From Micrococcaceae bacterium Sec5.8 (GTDB lineage Bacteria; Actinomycetota; Actinomycetes; Actinomycetales; Micrococcaceae), in NCBI GenBank assembly GCA_039636775.1, contig CP143429.1:2728001-2792000 (forward strand): a DNA stretch of 64,000 bases, read 5' to 3'. Positions 1 through 8,528 of the stretch are shown piece after piece (the first letter of the stretch is position 1; the number at the start of each line of letters is the position of its first letter). The notes under the pieces are model-generated. The model did not search any database. It saw only the letters and a list, made by a program, of their open reading frames with translations, and was not told where the DNA came from. The position numbers and the translations under genes are program-made.

Positions 1-378
1 TGGACTTGTACACGGTCACAGCTCCGGTACCGGTAGTCCGCACCACGAGCCGGATGTCGCGGACTGAGGTCCACCGCCGCCAGTAGCTTGCCGGGAACGC
101 GTTGAAGTAGGTACCGAAAGAGAGCTGCTCACCGGACCGGACGCGCATGGACCGCCGCGAGAGCAAGTCCTCGAAGCGGGCCTGGCGGCTTCCCGAACTG
201 AACATCTGCAGCTTGTCTTCGGGCAGCTTCGGGGTGCGCGCCAGTTCGTCGTTTTCCCGCAACCGGATGCCGCTGGCGGGTCCGGCGTCCACGTAGAGCG
301 GGATGGTGTCCGTCTGGTCGGCCGACGGGAGGATCACCCTCTGAAGAGCGCTCCATGAGGATGACTCTTCAGTGGTCA

Positions 379-379
<1 letters not shown>
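1..379 (-). CDS. GlfT2-like galactofuranosyltransferase, N-terminal part (truncated by window edge)
   Basis: Only about the first 126 residues lie in the window; the rest runs off the left edge. The visible protein starts MTTEESSSWSALQRVILPSA and continues with a beta-rich stretch (segments such as IPLYVDAG, LSFGTYFNAFPASYWRR and RLVVRTTG) that resembles the N-terminal beta-sandwich domain of the polymerising galactofuranosyltransferase GlfT2. The family transfers galactofuranose from UDP-Galf to a growing cell-wall galactan on the cytoplasmic side of the membrane. Its start codon overlaps the stop of glf (TGATG), so the two are translationally coupled, and glf supplies the UDP-Galf substrate. 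The catalytic GT-A domain is not visible, so the assignment rests on the N-terminal region plus the glf neighbour. Confidence 0.75.
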
Positions 380-1689
<1,310 letters not shown>

Positions 1690-1807
1690 CTACAGCGGCT
1701 ACCGGGGCCGTACCCGCTATCCACATAGCGGTTTTCCACTTCGATGGGACGCTGCTCGCCCGCCTACCGTGGACCCTAATGATCGCCACCGGAAAGGCCC
1801 CTCCCCG

Positions 1808-4800
1808 ATGATGCTGCACTGCACTCTCGTGCCGGCTCCCGGGTCAGCGCTTGCCTCCGGCCCGGTGGAGCTGAGCATCGACGTCGACAACGGGTGTGCA
1901 GGCGCAGAACTCGAGGCGGCACTCTCCCGTCGCTTCGGGACCGGACACCTGAGCGTGGACCGGATCGCGGTGGCCGGGTTGCGCGTCGGCGGGCACCCCC
2001 TGGTGGACGGTGCAGTTCTGGTGGACGGTGCAGTTCTGGTGGACGGTGCGGTGCCGGTGGACGGTGCGGTGCCGGTGGACGGGGCGGTGCCGGTGGACGG
2101 GGCCATAGTCGACGGCGGCGCAACAGCATCCTCTGTCCTCGCCGCGGCCCCTCTCGTCCTGGCCGTCCACAGCGGTCCCGGCGCCGGAATGATCTTCCCC
2201 TTACGGCGCGGCCGGTTCCGCATCGGACGCGCCGGCACGGAGATTTCCATCCCGGACGCGGAGTTGTCCCGCGAACATGCGCAGCTGGACGTGACGGAGT
2301 CCGCCGTCACCCTCAGCGATCTCGGGAGCGCCAACGGGGTCCGTGTGGACGGCAGGAAGGTGGGCACGGCGGCCGTTTCCACAGACTCGATGATCCGGTG
2401 CGGCAGCTCCTCGATGTCCCTGGTTTTCGGGGGTTCCCCGGACACCGACATCCCGGCCAGTGCCGGATCCGACGTCTCGGATCCTCTGCTGGTCAGCAAT
2501 CCCGTTCTGCCCGTCAACCGGGCGGCCCTCCTGCTGGGTGCTGTTCTGCCCCTCGCCATCGGTGTGGGCATGGCGCTCCTGACGGGCATGTGGATCTTTC
2601 TGGCTTTCACCGCGGTGTCCGCAGCTTCGATTCTGGTGCCCGTTGTAGCGGGTCGAAGGCAGCGCCTCGATTTGCGGGCGGCCGTCGCCGCAGCTGCCGG
2701 GGAAGACGCAGAACGACGACGGCGGGCCGCGCCCTCCGCCGGCGAGCTGTCCCTGCATGGGTGGTCCGCGCAACCTGGCCCCCGTGCGGCTCCCGCCATC
2801 GACCCGGGCCCGGTCTGGCTGCGGCTCGGCCTCAAGCCGCAGGACGCCAACGTCAGGCTGGAACCTCCCGGTCCGGGGTTTCGGCCACCACCGCTCGGCT
2901 TGATGCCCGTGACGCTGGATCCTGCCACTCCGGTGACGACGCTCCGGGGCCCGGAAACAGCCGTCGCGGGACTGGTCAGGTCCTTCGTGTTGCAGCTTGC
3001 CAGCTACCCCGCTGCCGGGCGTACCCGGATCCTCATTCAGGGCCCAACCCCGCCGCTGCTTGCCGCCCGCTTCCTGCCGGGCGCGTTGCTGACTGCGGAG
3101 GCCGGCGCCACCTCGAGAATCTTGGCGGCCGGCCCGGGAGCCGGGTTTGAGCGAGGGGTGCTGATCATTGCCACAGGGGCGGGAGCCACCGGAATTTGTG
3201 CTGCAGCGGTCAGCCGCGGCTGGCAGGTGCTCTGTTGCACCTCCGATCCTGCAGCACCACCGGCCGCCGGCACGGCCCTGGTGCTCGGCGAGCGCACGGC
3301 GCGGTTGTCATCGGTCCGCTCCCCGACGCTGGAATTTATTCCCGATCTCGTTCCGTCCCGGGTCTTTGACCGCAGTTGCCGGCGACTGGCGACAGTAGCC
3401 CCTGCGTTGTCGCCCCCGGCCGGCCTTCCCGACGTTTGTTCCCTTAGCGGGCTGCTGCCCGTTTCAGCTGCGGACATCTCCGCCCGTTGGGAAGCGTCGG
3501 CCGCCGGGCCTGGGCTTCCCGTCGTGGTCGGGGTTGGACGATCCGGCCCCCTGCTGCTGGATCTCCAAGCGGACGGCCCCCACATCCTGGTGGCGGGCAC
3601 CACCGGTTCCGGCAAGTCGGAACTGCTGCGGACACTGGCTGCCGGGCTCGCGGCTGCGCATCCACCGGACCGCGTCAACCTGCTGTTTGTTGATTTCAAA
3701 GGCGGCTCGGCACTTCAGCCGTTGGCCGGCCTGGTTCATTGTGTGGGACTGCTCACGGACCTCGCCCTTGAGGAAGTGGCGCGGGCCCTTGCCTCCTTGC
3801 GGGCCGAGGTACGCCGCCGGGAGGAACTCCTCGCCGCACACCAGGCCGCCGACCTCCCGTCCTACGAAGCCCTTAGCCCGGCCGGGCGGTCGCTGCCACA
3901 TCTGGTCCTCATTATTGATGAGTTCAGAATCCTGCTCGACGAGGCGCCCCAAGCCCTGGCGGAGCTCATGCGGATCGCCGCCATCGGCCGCGCCCTGGGA
4001 GTACACCTCATCATGGCGACCCAGCGTCCCCAGGGCGCTGTCTCCGCGGACATCCGCGCGAACGTGACCAGCTGCATCGCCCTAAGGGTCCAATCCGAGC
4101 TGGAATCCCTCGACGTCATTAATTCCTCGCTGGCCGCAGCCATACCGGTCTCGACGCCGGGCCGCGCGTTTCTCGTCCGCGGAAACGGAGCTCCCGAGGA
4201 GTTCCAGACTGCCGCGGTAACGCCGACCGTGCTCGGCCCGGGGCACACAACCGCCGTACTGGAAGCGGCGGAATACCTGGCCAGCCCGCCGGCAGGCCGG
4301 TATGAGGGCACGGGAACGGGCATGGGGCCCGGCCGGCCGGGAGCCGTCGATGCGCCGCAGTCGCCGGGGCTCCGGCAACTCACGGACACCATAAGCGCCC
4401 TGTGGGAGGCTTCCGGCGGCGTGAGACCGCGGCGTCCCGTCGCTGGCCCACTCCCCGCGAAACTGCCCTTCCCGGCTGACGGCAGCCGCGGTTGCATCAG
4501 GCTGGGCCTGCTGGACCTGCCCGGGGAACAACGTGTCACCGAGTTCGGCTGGCACCCCGGCATGCAGGGACACCTGGCTCTGATTTCGGGTCTCACAGGA
4601 GGCGCCGATGCCGCCATGGACCTTATCGTGGAACAGCTCCTCACCTGTGATAGCGATTCGCATATATACCTCCTGGATGCCGGCGGGACGTTCAGTGCAG
4701 CTGCGACCGCCCCCCGGGTCGGGGCAGTTGTGGGGCTGTATGAACTCCGCCGGGCCGCACGGGTCCTGGAGCGCATTGCGGCCGAAATGACCCAGAGGCT

Positions 4801-5914
4801 GACCGGAGAACTCTCTGCCGGGCCGCCGGCCCTCCTCCTTGCGCTCAATGGATGGGGTTCCTGGGTTTCCGCGTTCAGGGCCGGCCCACTGGCGTGGGCC
4901 GAAGACTTACTCCAGGACATCGTCCGTGACGGCCGAAGGGCGGGAATCACCGTCCTGGTGGCCGGGGAACGCGAACTCGTGACCTCTCGGTTCTTCGCCG
5001 CCCTGCCCAACCGGATCTTCCTGCCGGCCGGATCCACGGAAGAGGCACGGCTCACTTGGCCACGTCTGCCGGCCACCGGAACTCATGCCGGCAGGGTTGT
5101 CGTTTTTGGGCCGATGTCCGTCACACCGTCAGCTTCCGGCAACGTCGGCCAGCTGTTCGGGCCCCTCCCCCCGGACGTCCGCCGCCCCCGAGCCACCGTC
5201 CGTGCCCGGCCCTTCCGTGTCGAGGCCCTGCCCGTTCAGGTGGCTGCAGCCGAGGTCCTCCTCCGGACCCGCCCGGGCGGAGCGGGACCCGGCGGGCCGG
5301 CAGTGCCCCGGCCCAGCACGTCGACGACGGAAACTCTGCCCCTGCCTCGCCGGTTGTTGCTGGGGGTCACCGGCGACGAACTCCTCCCGGCCGAAGTCCA
5401 TGTGCCGAACGCCGGGGTGCTTGCCGTGTTTGGTGGCCCCACCTCGGGAAAGACGACGCTGCTCTCCGCACTGCCCGGCCTGAATCCACAGCAGGGTTTC
5501 ATCCGGCCGCCGGCGGAGAACGATCCGGAGCGTTTCTGGGCCGGAATCCATGACGCTGCACGTGCCGGAGCACTGGATCCGGAAACGATTCTGCTGGCCG
5601 ATGACCTCGATCTGCACTCACCCGAGACCAACAACCGGCTGCATCTGCTGCACAACCTCGGCTGGCGCGTGATCCTGACTGCCGGCTTCAACCCGGCCAT
5701 TCGGCACCGCGTAGCACTGGCCCAGGAGGCGGTGGGCCAGGGGCGCGGCCTTCTTATTGCCCCCAGGACCCTGATGGACGGAGAGTTGTTTGGTGTTCGG
5801 TTCGAACTGGAGCAGAGTCCTCCTCCGGGACGGGCCGTTCTGATCTCAGAGGGGCGCGCCTGCGCCGTGCAGTTGGCATTCGATCCTTGGGCAGATGCCC
5901 CGAGCATTGGCTGA
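1808..5914 (+). CDS. EssC/EccC-type FHA-FtsK/SpoIIIE ATPase (type VII secretion-like)
   Basis: About 1368 residues. An N-terminal region is followed by six hexapeptide repeats (residues ~66-101), an FHA phosphothreonine-binding domain (~120-185, with FRIGR, SREHAQL and SANGV), two adjacent membrane segments (~236-282), and three ATPase-like domains. Domain 1 is complete: Walker A GTTGSGKSE (~597-605), LLFVDFKGG, Walker B LVLIIDEF (~699-706) and sensor ATQRPQGAVS. Domain 2 lacks Walker A and B residues (ISGLTGGADAA, LLLALNGWGSW). Domain 3 has GGPTSGKTT (~1208) and LLADDLDL. This FHA-TM2-ATPase3 order is that of EssC/EccC, the motor of type VII secretion. No WXG100 substrate or other secretion subunit is in the window, so its role is inferred. 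GGAAAGG lies about 10 nt before the chosen ATG; the GTG at 1769 is in frame but lacks support. Confidence 0.85.
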   Translation: MMLHCTLVPAPGSALASGPVELSIDVDNGCAGAELEAALSRRFGTGHLSVDRIAVAGLRVGGHPLVDGAVLVDGAVLVDGAVPVDGAVPVDGAVPVDGAIVDGGATASSVLAAAPLVLAVHSGPGAGMIFPLRRGRFRIGRAGTEISIPDAELSREHAQLDVTESAVTLSDLGSANGVRVDGRKVGTAAVSTDSMIRCGSSSMSLVFGGSPDTDIPASAGSDVSDPLLVSNPVLPVNRAALLLGAVLPLAIGVGMALLTGMWIFLAFTAVSAASILVPVVAGRRQRLDLRAAVAAAAGEDAERRRRAAPSAGELSLHGWSAQPGPRAAPAIDPGPVWLRLGLKPQDANVRLEPPGPGFRPPPLGLMPVTLDPATPVTTLRGPETAVAGLVRSFVLQLASYPAAGRTRILIQGPTPPLLAARFLPGALLTAEAGATSRILAAGPGAGFERGVLIIATGAGATGICAAAVSRGWQVLCCTSDPAAPPAAGTALVLGERTARLSSVRSPTLEFIPDLVPSRVFDRSCRRLATVAPALSPPAGLPDVCSLSGLLPVSAADISARWEASAAGPGLPVVVGVGRSGPLLLDLQADGPHILVAGTTGSGKSELLRTLAAGLAAAHPPDRVNLLFVDFKGGSALQPLAGLVHCVGLLTDLALEEVARALASLRAEVRRREELLAAHQAADLPSYEALSPAGRSLPHLVLIIDEFRILLDEAPQALAELMRIAAIGRALGVHLIMATQRPQGAVSADIRANVTSCIALRVQSELESLDVINSSLAAAIPVSTPGRAFLVRGNGAPEEFQTAAVTPTVLGPGHTTAVLEAAEYLASPPAGRYEGTGTGMGPGRPGAVDAPQSPGLRQLTDTISALWEASGGVRPRRPVAGPLPAKLPFPADGSRGCIRLGLLDLPGEQRVTEFGWHPGMQGHLALISGLTGGADAAMDLIVEQLLTCDSDSHIYLLDAGGTFSAAATAPRVGAVVGLYELRRAARVLERIAAEMTQRLTGELSAGPPALLLALNGWGSWVSAFRAGPLAWAEDLLQDIVRDGRRAGITVLVAGERELVTSRFFAALPNRIFLPAGSTEEARLTWPRLPATGTHAGRVVVFGPMSVTPSASGNVGQLFGPLPPDVRRPRATVRARPFRVEALPVQVAAAEVLLRTRPGGAGPGGPAVPRPSTSTTETLPLPRRLLLGVTGDELLPAEVHVPNAGVLAVFGGPTSGKTTLLSALPGLNPQQGFIRPPAENDPERFWAGIHDAARAGALDPETILLADDLDLHSPETNNRLHLLHNLGWRVILTAGFNPAIRHRVALAQEAVGQGRGLLIAPRTLMDGELFGVRFELEQSPPPGRAVLISEGRACAVQLAFDPWADAPSIG
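2003..2110 (+). repeat. 18-bp in-frame tandem repeat (6 units) in the EssC/EccC-like gene
   Basis: Six consecutive 18-bp units, each beginning GTGGACGG, at 2003, 2021, 2039, 2057, 2075 and 2093. Units 1 and 2 are identical, units 3 and 4 are identical, unit 5 differs from 4 by one base, and unit 6 is diverged in its second half. They encode VDGAVL, VDGAVP or VDGAIV hexapeptides just before the FHA domain. The near identity of neighbouring units implies recent slippage duplication, so copy number probably varies between strains without breaking the frame. Confidence 0.95.
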
Positions 5915-5936
5915 GGGCCGCCCGGTACTGGCCCGG

Positions 5937-6422
5937 CTACAGCGCGGGGGGCGATCCCCCGGCGCGCGAAGTGAACGAGATGACGCGCTTATCGAACAGC
6001 AAGACGATCGCCACGACCGCCGGAACTACCATGGCCAGACCTGCCAGAGGGTATCCGCCGGACATCGTGGGAAAACCGATGGTGAGGGTGAAGAGCTGCG
6101 CCACCAGCGCCCCCGCACGCGGCCACCGGTAGCCGCGGAACAGAAACGTTGCGACTGCATAGAGCCAGGCCGAAAACGCCAGAAGAAGTCCGAGGGTGAA
6201 CACCGCGCCCCAGAACGACAGCACCGGGGCGCCGGTGAGAAGCTGACTCCCGTACCAGCCGGCTGCCGCCAGCAGGGCAGTCGCCTCCACTGCCACAATG
6301 ACCGCGATGATGAGGATTCCCGGGGGACGCCCGTGCGTGCCTGTTCGGGCATCGCCGGGAGGAGGTCCGGAGCTATCGCCGTCGCGGCCGGGCTTGGAGG
6401 GGTTGTTGGCAGCTCTTGACAC
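5937..6422 (-). CDS. Small four-helix membrane protein of unknown function
   Basis: I do not recognise a named family. The protein has about 161 residues: a hydrophilic, Pro/Gly/Ser-rich N-terminus of about 30 residues, then four hydrophobic segments (beginning ILIIAVIVAVEATAL, FWGAVFTLGLLLAFSAWLY, AGALVAQLFTLTIGFP and PLAGLAMVVPAVVAIVLL) and a short basic tail. It is probably an integral cytoplasmic-membrane protein. An upstream ATG at 6491 is possible, but the GTG at 6422 is preferred because a perfect TANNNT box (TACTGT) sits exactly 6 nt before it, as at six other genes here, suggesting a leaderless transcript. It converges on the EssC/EccC-like gene with only 22 bp between stop codons and is divergent from whiB1. 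Similar small membrane proteins are common next to whiB1-pdtaS in actinobacteria, but I cannot give a function. Confidence 0.75.
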   Translation of the reverse strand: MSRAANNPSKPGRDGDSSGPPPGDARTGTHGRPPGILIIAVIVAVEATALLAAAGWYGSQLLTGAPVLSFWGAVFTLGLLLAFSAWLYAVATFLFRGYRWPRAGALVAQLFTLTIGFPTMSGGYPLAGLAMVVPAVVAIVLLFDKRVISFTSRAGGSPPAL

Positions 6423-6428
6423 ACTGGC

Positions 6429-6434
6429 ACAGTA
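6429..6434 (-). promoter_or_regulatory. Putative -10 box of a leaderless promoter (membrane protein gene)
   Basis: TACTGT on the minus strand, followed by six bases and then the GTG start at 6422. This is the TANNNT-N6-start spacing expected when transcription begins at the start codon. No convincing -35 box is visible, which is common in actinobacteria. Confidence 0.5.
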
Positions 6435-6541
6435 CCGGACATGGTCGGCTAAGTGCACCGGCACCGCCAGCCAATGTGATGCATCGCTCACGGTCCCACC
6501 GCATTTTGCAGTGGGGAACCCCTTGTTTACGCAGCGTTAAC

Positions 6542-6595
6542 ATGACACGCTTAATCCAGATGACCAAGGGGGCCCACAGGGCCCCTTTTTTATGA
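6542..6595 (+). other. Possible 17-codon upstream ORF in the whiB1 leader
   Basis: An ATG at 6542 opens a 17-codon frame (MTRLIQMTKGAHRAPFL) that runs through both arms and the T-tract of the terminator hairpin at 6569-6591 and stops at TGA 6593-6595. Translation of this frame would place ribosomes over the hairpin, the arrangement needed for translation-coupled attenuation. No clear Shine-Dalgarno sequence precedes it, so it may be fortuitous. Confidence 0.25.
6569..6591 (+). terminator. Intrinsic terminator/attenuator upstream of whiB1
   Basis: Perfect 7-bp GC stem (GGGGCCC / GGGCCCC) with an ACA loop, followed directly by six T residues: a textbook intrinsic terminator reading towards whiB1. 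The gene to its left (5937-6422) is transcribed away from it, and the nearest upstream gene on this strand ends 650 bp earlier. The only transcripts it could stop are a short leader or small RNA starting in the whiB1 upstream region. Confidence 0.85.
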
Positions 6596-6662
6596 AGCCT
6601 CTAGTGAATAATTTCACAAAGGCATTTCAACGAGTGCCCAAGAAATGGAGTGACTGATAAGC

Positions 6663-6911
6663 ATGGATTGGCGTAACCGCGCAGCGTGCCTTGACAAGGA
6701 CCCGGAGCTTTTCTTCCCCGTCGGAAATACCGGTCCTGCTCTCCTGCAGATCGAGGAAGCCAAAAGTGTTTGCCGTCGATGCCCCGTGGTCGACACGTGC
6801 CTGCAGTGGGCCCTCGAGTCCGGACAGGACGCCGGTGTATGGGGGGGCATGAGCGAGGACGAACGCCGCGCGCTCAAGCGCCGCGCTGCCCGGGCCCGCC
6901 GCGCCTCCTGA
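6663..6911 (+). CDS. whiB1: WhiB-family iron-sulfur transcription factor WhiB1
   Basis: An 82-residue cytosolic 4Fe-4S regulator. The four cluster cysteines are at residues 9, 37, 40 and 46 (C-X27-C-X2-C-X5-C), followed by the WhiB signature GVWGGMSEDER and a basic C-terminal tail (RRALKRRAARARR) for DNA contact. Overall it closely resembles mycobacterial WhiB1 (Rv3219), including the DPELFFPVGN segment. WhiB1-type proteins are essential, nitric-oxide-sensitive partners of the primary sigma factor. The neighbouring minus-strand pdtaS gene matches the Rv3219-Rv3220c arrangement. The gene is preceded by a strong intrinsic terminator in its own leader, which suggests transcriptional attenuation, and is followed by a 32-bp palindromic terminator. 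Confidence 0.95.
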   Translation: MDWRNRAACLDKDPELFFPVGNTGPALLQIEEAKSVCRRCPVVDTCLQWALESGQDAGVWGGMSEDERRALKRRAARARRAS

Positions 6912-6941
6912 CCCCGCGTTCCTGATTCACCGTCTGGAAAG

Positions 6942-6973
6942 GAATGGCCGCAGACCTAGGTCTGCGGCCATTC
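6942..6973. terminator. Bidirectional terminator between whiB1 and pdtaS
   Basis: A perfect 32-bp palindrome, whose left arm begins GAATGGCCGCAGACC and whose centre is CCTAGG, lies between the convergent whiB1 (ends 6911) and pdtaS (ends 7019). It can form a very stable hairpin on either strand and is followed by a short pyrimidine run, so it probably terminates both transcripts. Confidence 0.85.
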
Positions 6974-7018
6974 TTCGTTAAGCCCGCCAGCGGTACCCCG
7001 CCAACAGGGGCCGGCCAG

Positions 7019-8488
7019 CTACCGTTTGGCCAGGCTCAGGACAATCTGGACGGCCGTCCCGCCACCGTCCCTGGCTTTCCACTGAATGCTGCCACCGAGT
7101 TCGCTGGTCACCAGGGTGCGGACGATCTGCAGGCCGAGTCCCTCCACATAGGGTGTGGCGGGGATGCCAACGCCGTCGTCCGCCACGGTCACGGTCAGCA
7201 GTTCATCGCCGTCCTCGCTCTCTGACCGGGCCGCGGCCAGCCAGACGGTTCCGGTTCGCCCCTCCAAGCCATGTTCGACGGCGTTTGTCACCAGTTCGTT
7301 GATGACCAACGCCAGCGGAGTGGCGAAGTCACTTGGCAGATCGCCGAAGAGTCCGGACCGCTCAGTCCTGACCTGCTGCGACGGTGACGCAACCTCGGCG
7401 GAGAGGCGGAACTGGCGCCCGATAAGCTCGTCAAAGTCGACGCTCTGGGTCAGGCCCTGGGACAGCGTCTCATGCACGAGGGCGATCGTGGCCACACGCC
7501 GCATCGCCTGTTCAAGTCCCTGTTTGGCCTCGTCGCTGACCATGCGCCGGGACTGCATGCGCAACAGCGCGGCAACGGTTTGCAGATTGTTTTTCACCCG
7601 GTGATGAATTTCCCGGATGGTGGCGTCCTTGGTAACGAGTTCCATTTCCCGGCGCCGCAGCTCGCTGACATCCCGGCAAAGCACCAGCGCGCCGAACCGG
7701 TGCTGCTCATCGCGGAGCGGGATCGCCCGCAGCGACAGGCTGACCCCGCGGGACTCGATTTCGCTGCGCCACGGCATGCGTCCGGTGACCACCAGCGGCA
7801 GGGTCTCGTCCACCAGGCGGCGGTCCTTCAGCAGGCCGGCCGTGACCTCGGCCAGGCTTCGGCCCTCGAGGGACTCGCCGTCGCCGAGCCGCCGGAACGC
7901 GGAAACCCCGTTGGGGCTCGCGTACTGGACGATTCCCTCGGCATCGAGCCGGATCAAACCGTCACCGACGCGGGGGGCGCCGCGGCGCGAACCGGTAGGC
8001 GAGGCGAAGTCCGGCCACAGCCCCAACGTTCCCATCCGCAACAGGTCGTAGGCGCATTGCCGGTACGTCAGCTCCAGCCGGGACGGCATGCGGGAGCTTG
8101 AGAGATCCATGTGGGTGGTGACGATGGCGAGCGTCCGGCCATTGCGGACCATTGGCACGGCCTCGACCCGGAGGGCCATGTCGCTGCTCCAGTTGGTCTC
8201 GTTGGAGCGCTCAATCGTCCGGCTTTCCCACGCTTTGTCAACGAGCGGTTGCAGGTCCGACCGGATCCCCTCCCCCACGAAGTCGGCGTGGAACACCGTG
8301 TGCGAGGTGGAGGGACGGACGTGGGCAAGGGCTACGTAGCCGAACTCGGGGTGCGGAAACCACAGCGCCAGGTCCGCGAACGCCAGGTCGGCGACCATCT
8401 GCCAGTCGCCGACCAGGAGGTGCAGCCACTCGGCATCCCCCGGCCCAAAATCAGCATGCTCCCTGATAGGGTCCGTAAAGATTGCCAC
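7019..8488 (-). CDS. pdtaS: Sensor histidine kinase PdtaS
   Basis: A 489-residue soluble kinase of the HisKA_2/HWE-like type. It has an N-terminal GAF-like sensing region (~1-140), a central PAS-like domain (~170-285, with GLIRLDAEGIVQYASPNGV), a phosphoacceptor helix containing IREIHHRVKNNLQT (His at ~295), and a C-terminal HATPase domain with the N-box ALVINELVTNAVEHG and the G-box DDGVGIP. It matches mycobacterial PdtaS (Rv3220c), which phosphorylates the RNA-binding antiterminator PdtaR; no PdtaR-type gene is in this window. GTG start at 8488 with GGAGG about 5 nt upstream. No membrane segment is apparent, so the sensed signal is probably cytosolic. It converges with whiB1. Confidence 0.93.
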   Translation of the reverse strand: MAIFTDPIREHADFGPGDAEWLHLLVGDWQMVADLAFADLALWFPHPEFGYVALAHVRPSTSHTVFHADFVGEGIRSDLQPLVDKAWESRTIERSNETNWSSDMALRVEAVPMVRNGRTLAIVTTHMDLSSSRMPSRLELTYRQCAYDLLRMGTLGLWPDFASPTGSRRGAPRVGDGLIRLDAEGIVQYASPNGVSAFRRLGDGESLEGRSLAEVTAGLLKDRRLVDETLPLVVTGRMPWRSEIESRGVSLSLRAIPLRDEQHRFGALVLCRDVSELRRREMELVTKDATIREIHHRVKNNLQTVAALLRMQSRRMVSDEAKQGLEQAMRRVATIALVHETLSQGLTQSVDFDELIGRQFRLSAEVASPSQQVRTERSGLFGDLPSDFATPLALVINELVTNAVEHGLEGRTGTVWLAAARSESEDGDELLTVTVADDGVGIPATPYVEGLGLQIVRTLVTSELGGSIQWKARDGGGTAVQIVLSLAKR

Positions 8489-8528
8489 AGCACCTCCATT
8501 TGCAAACGCCGGCAGCAGCTGGCGCTGC

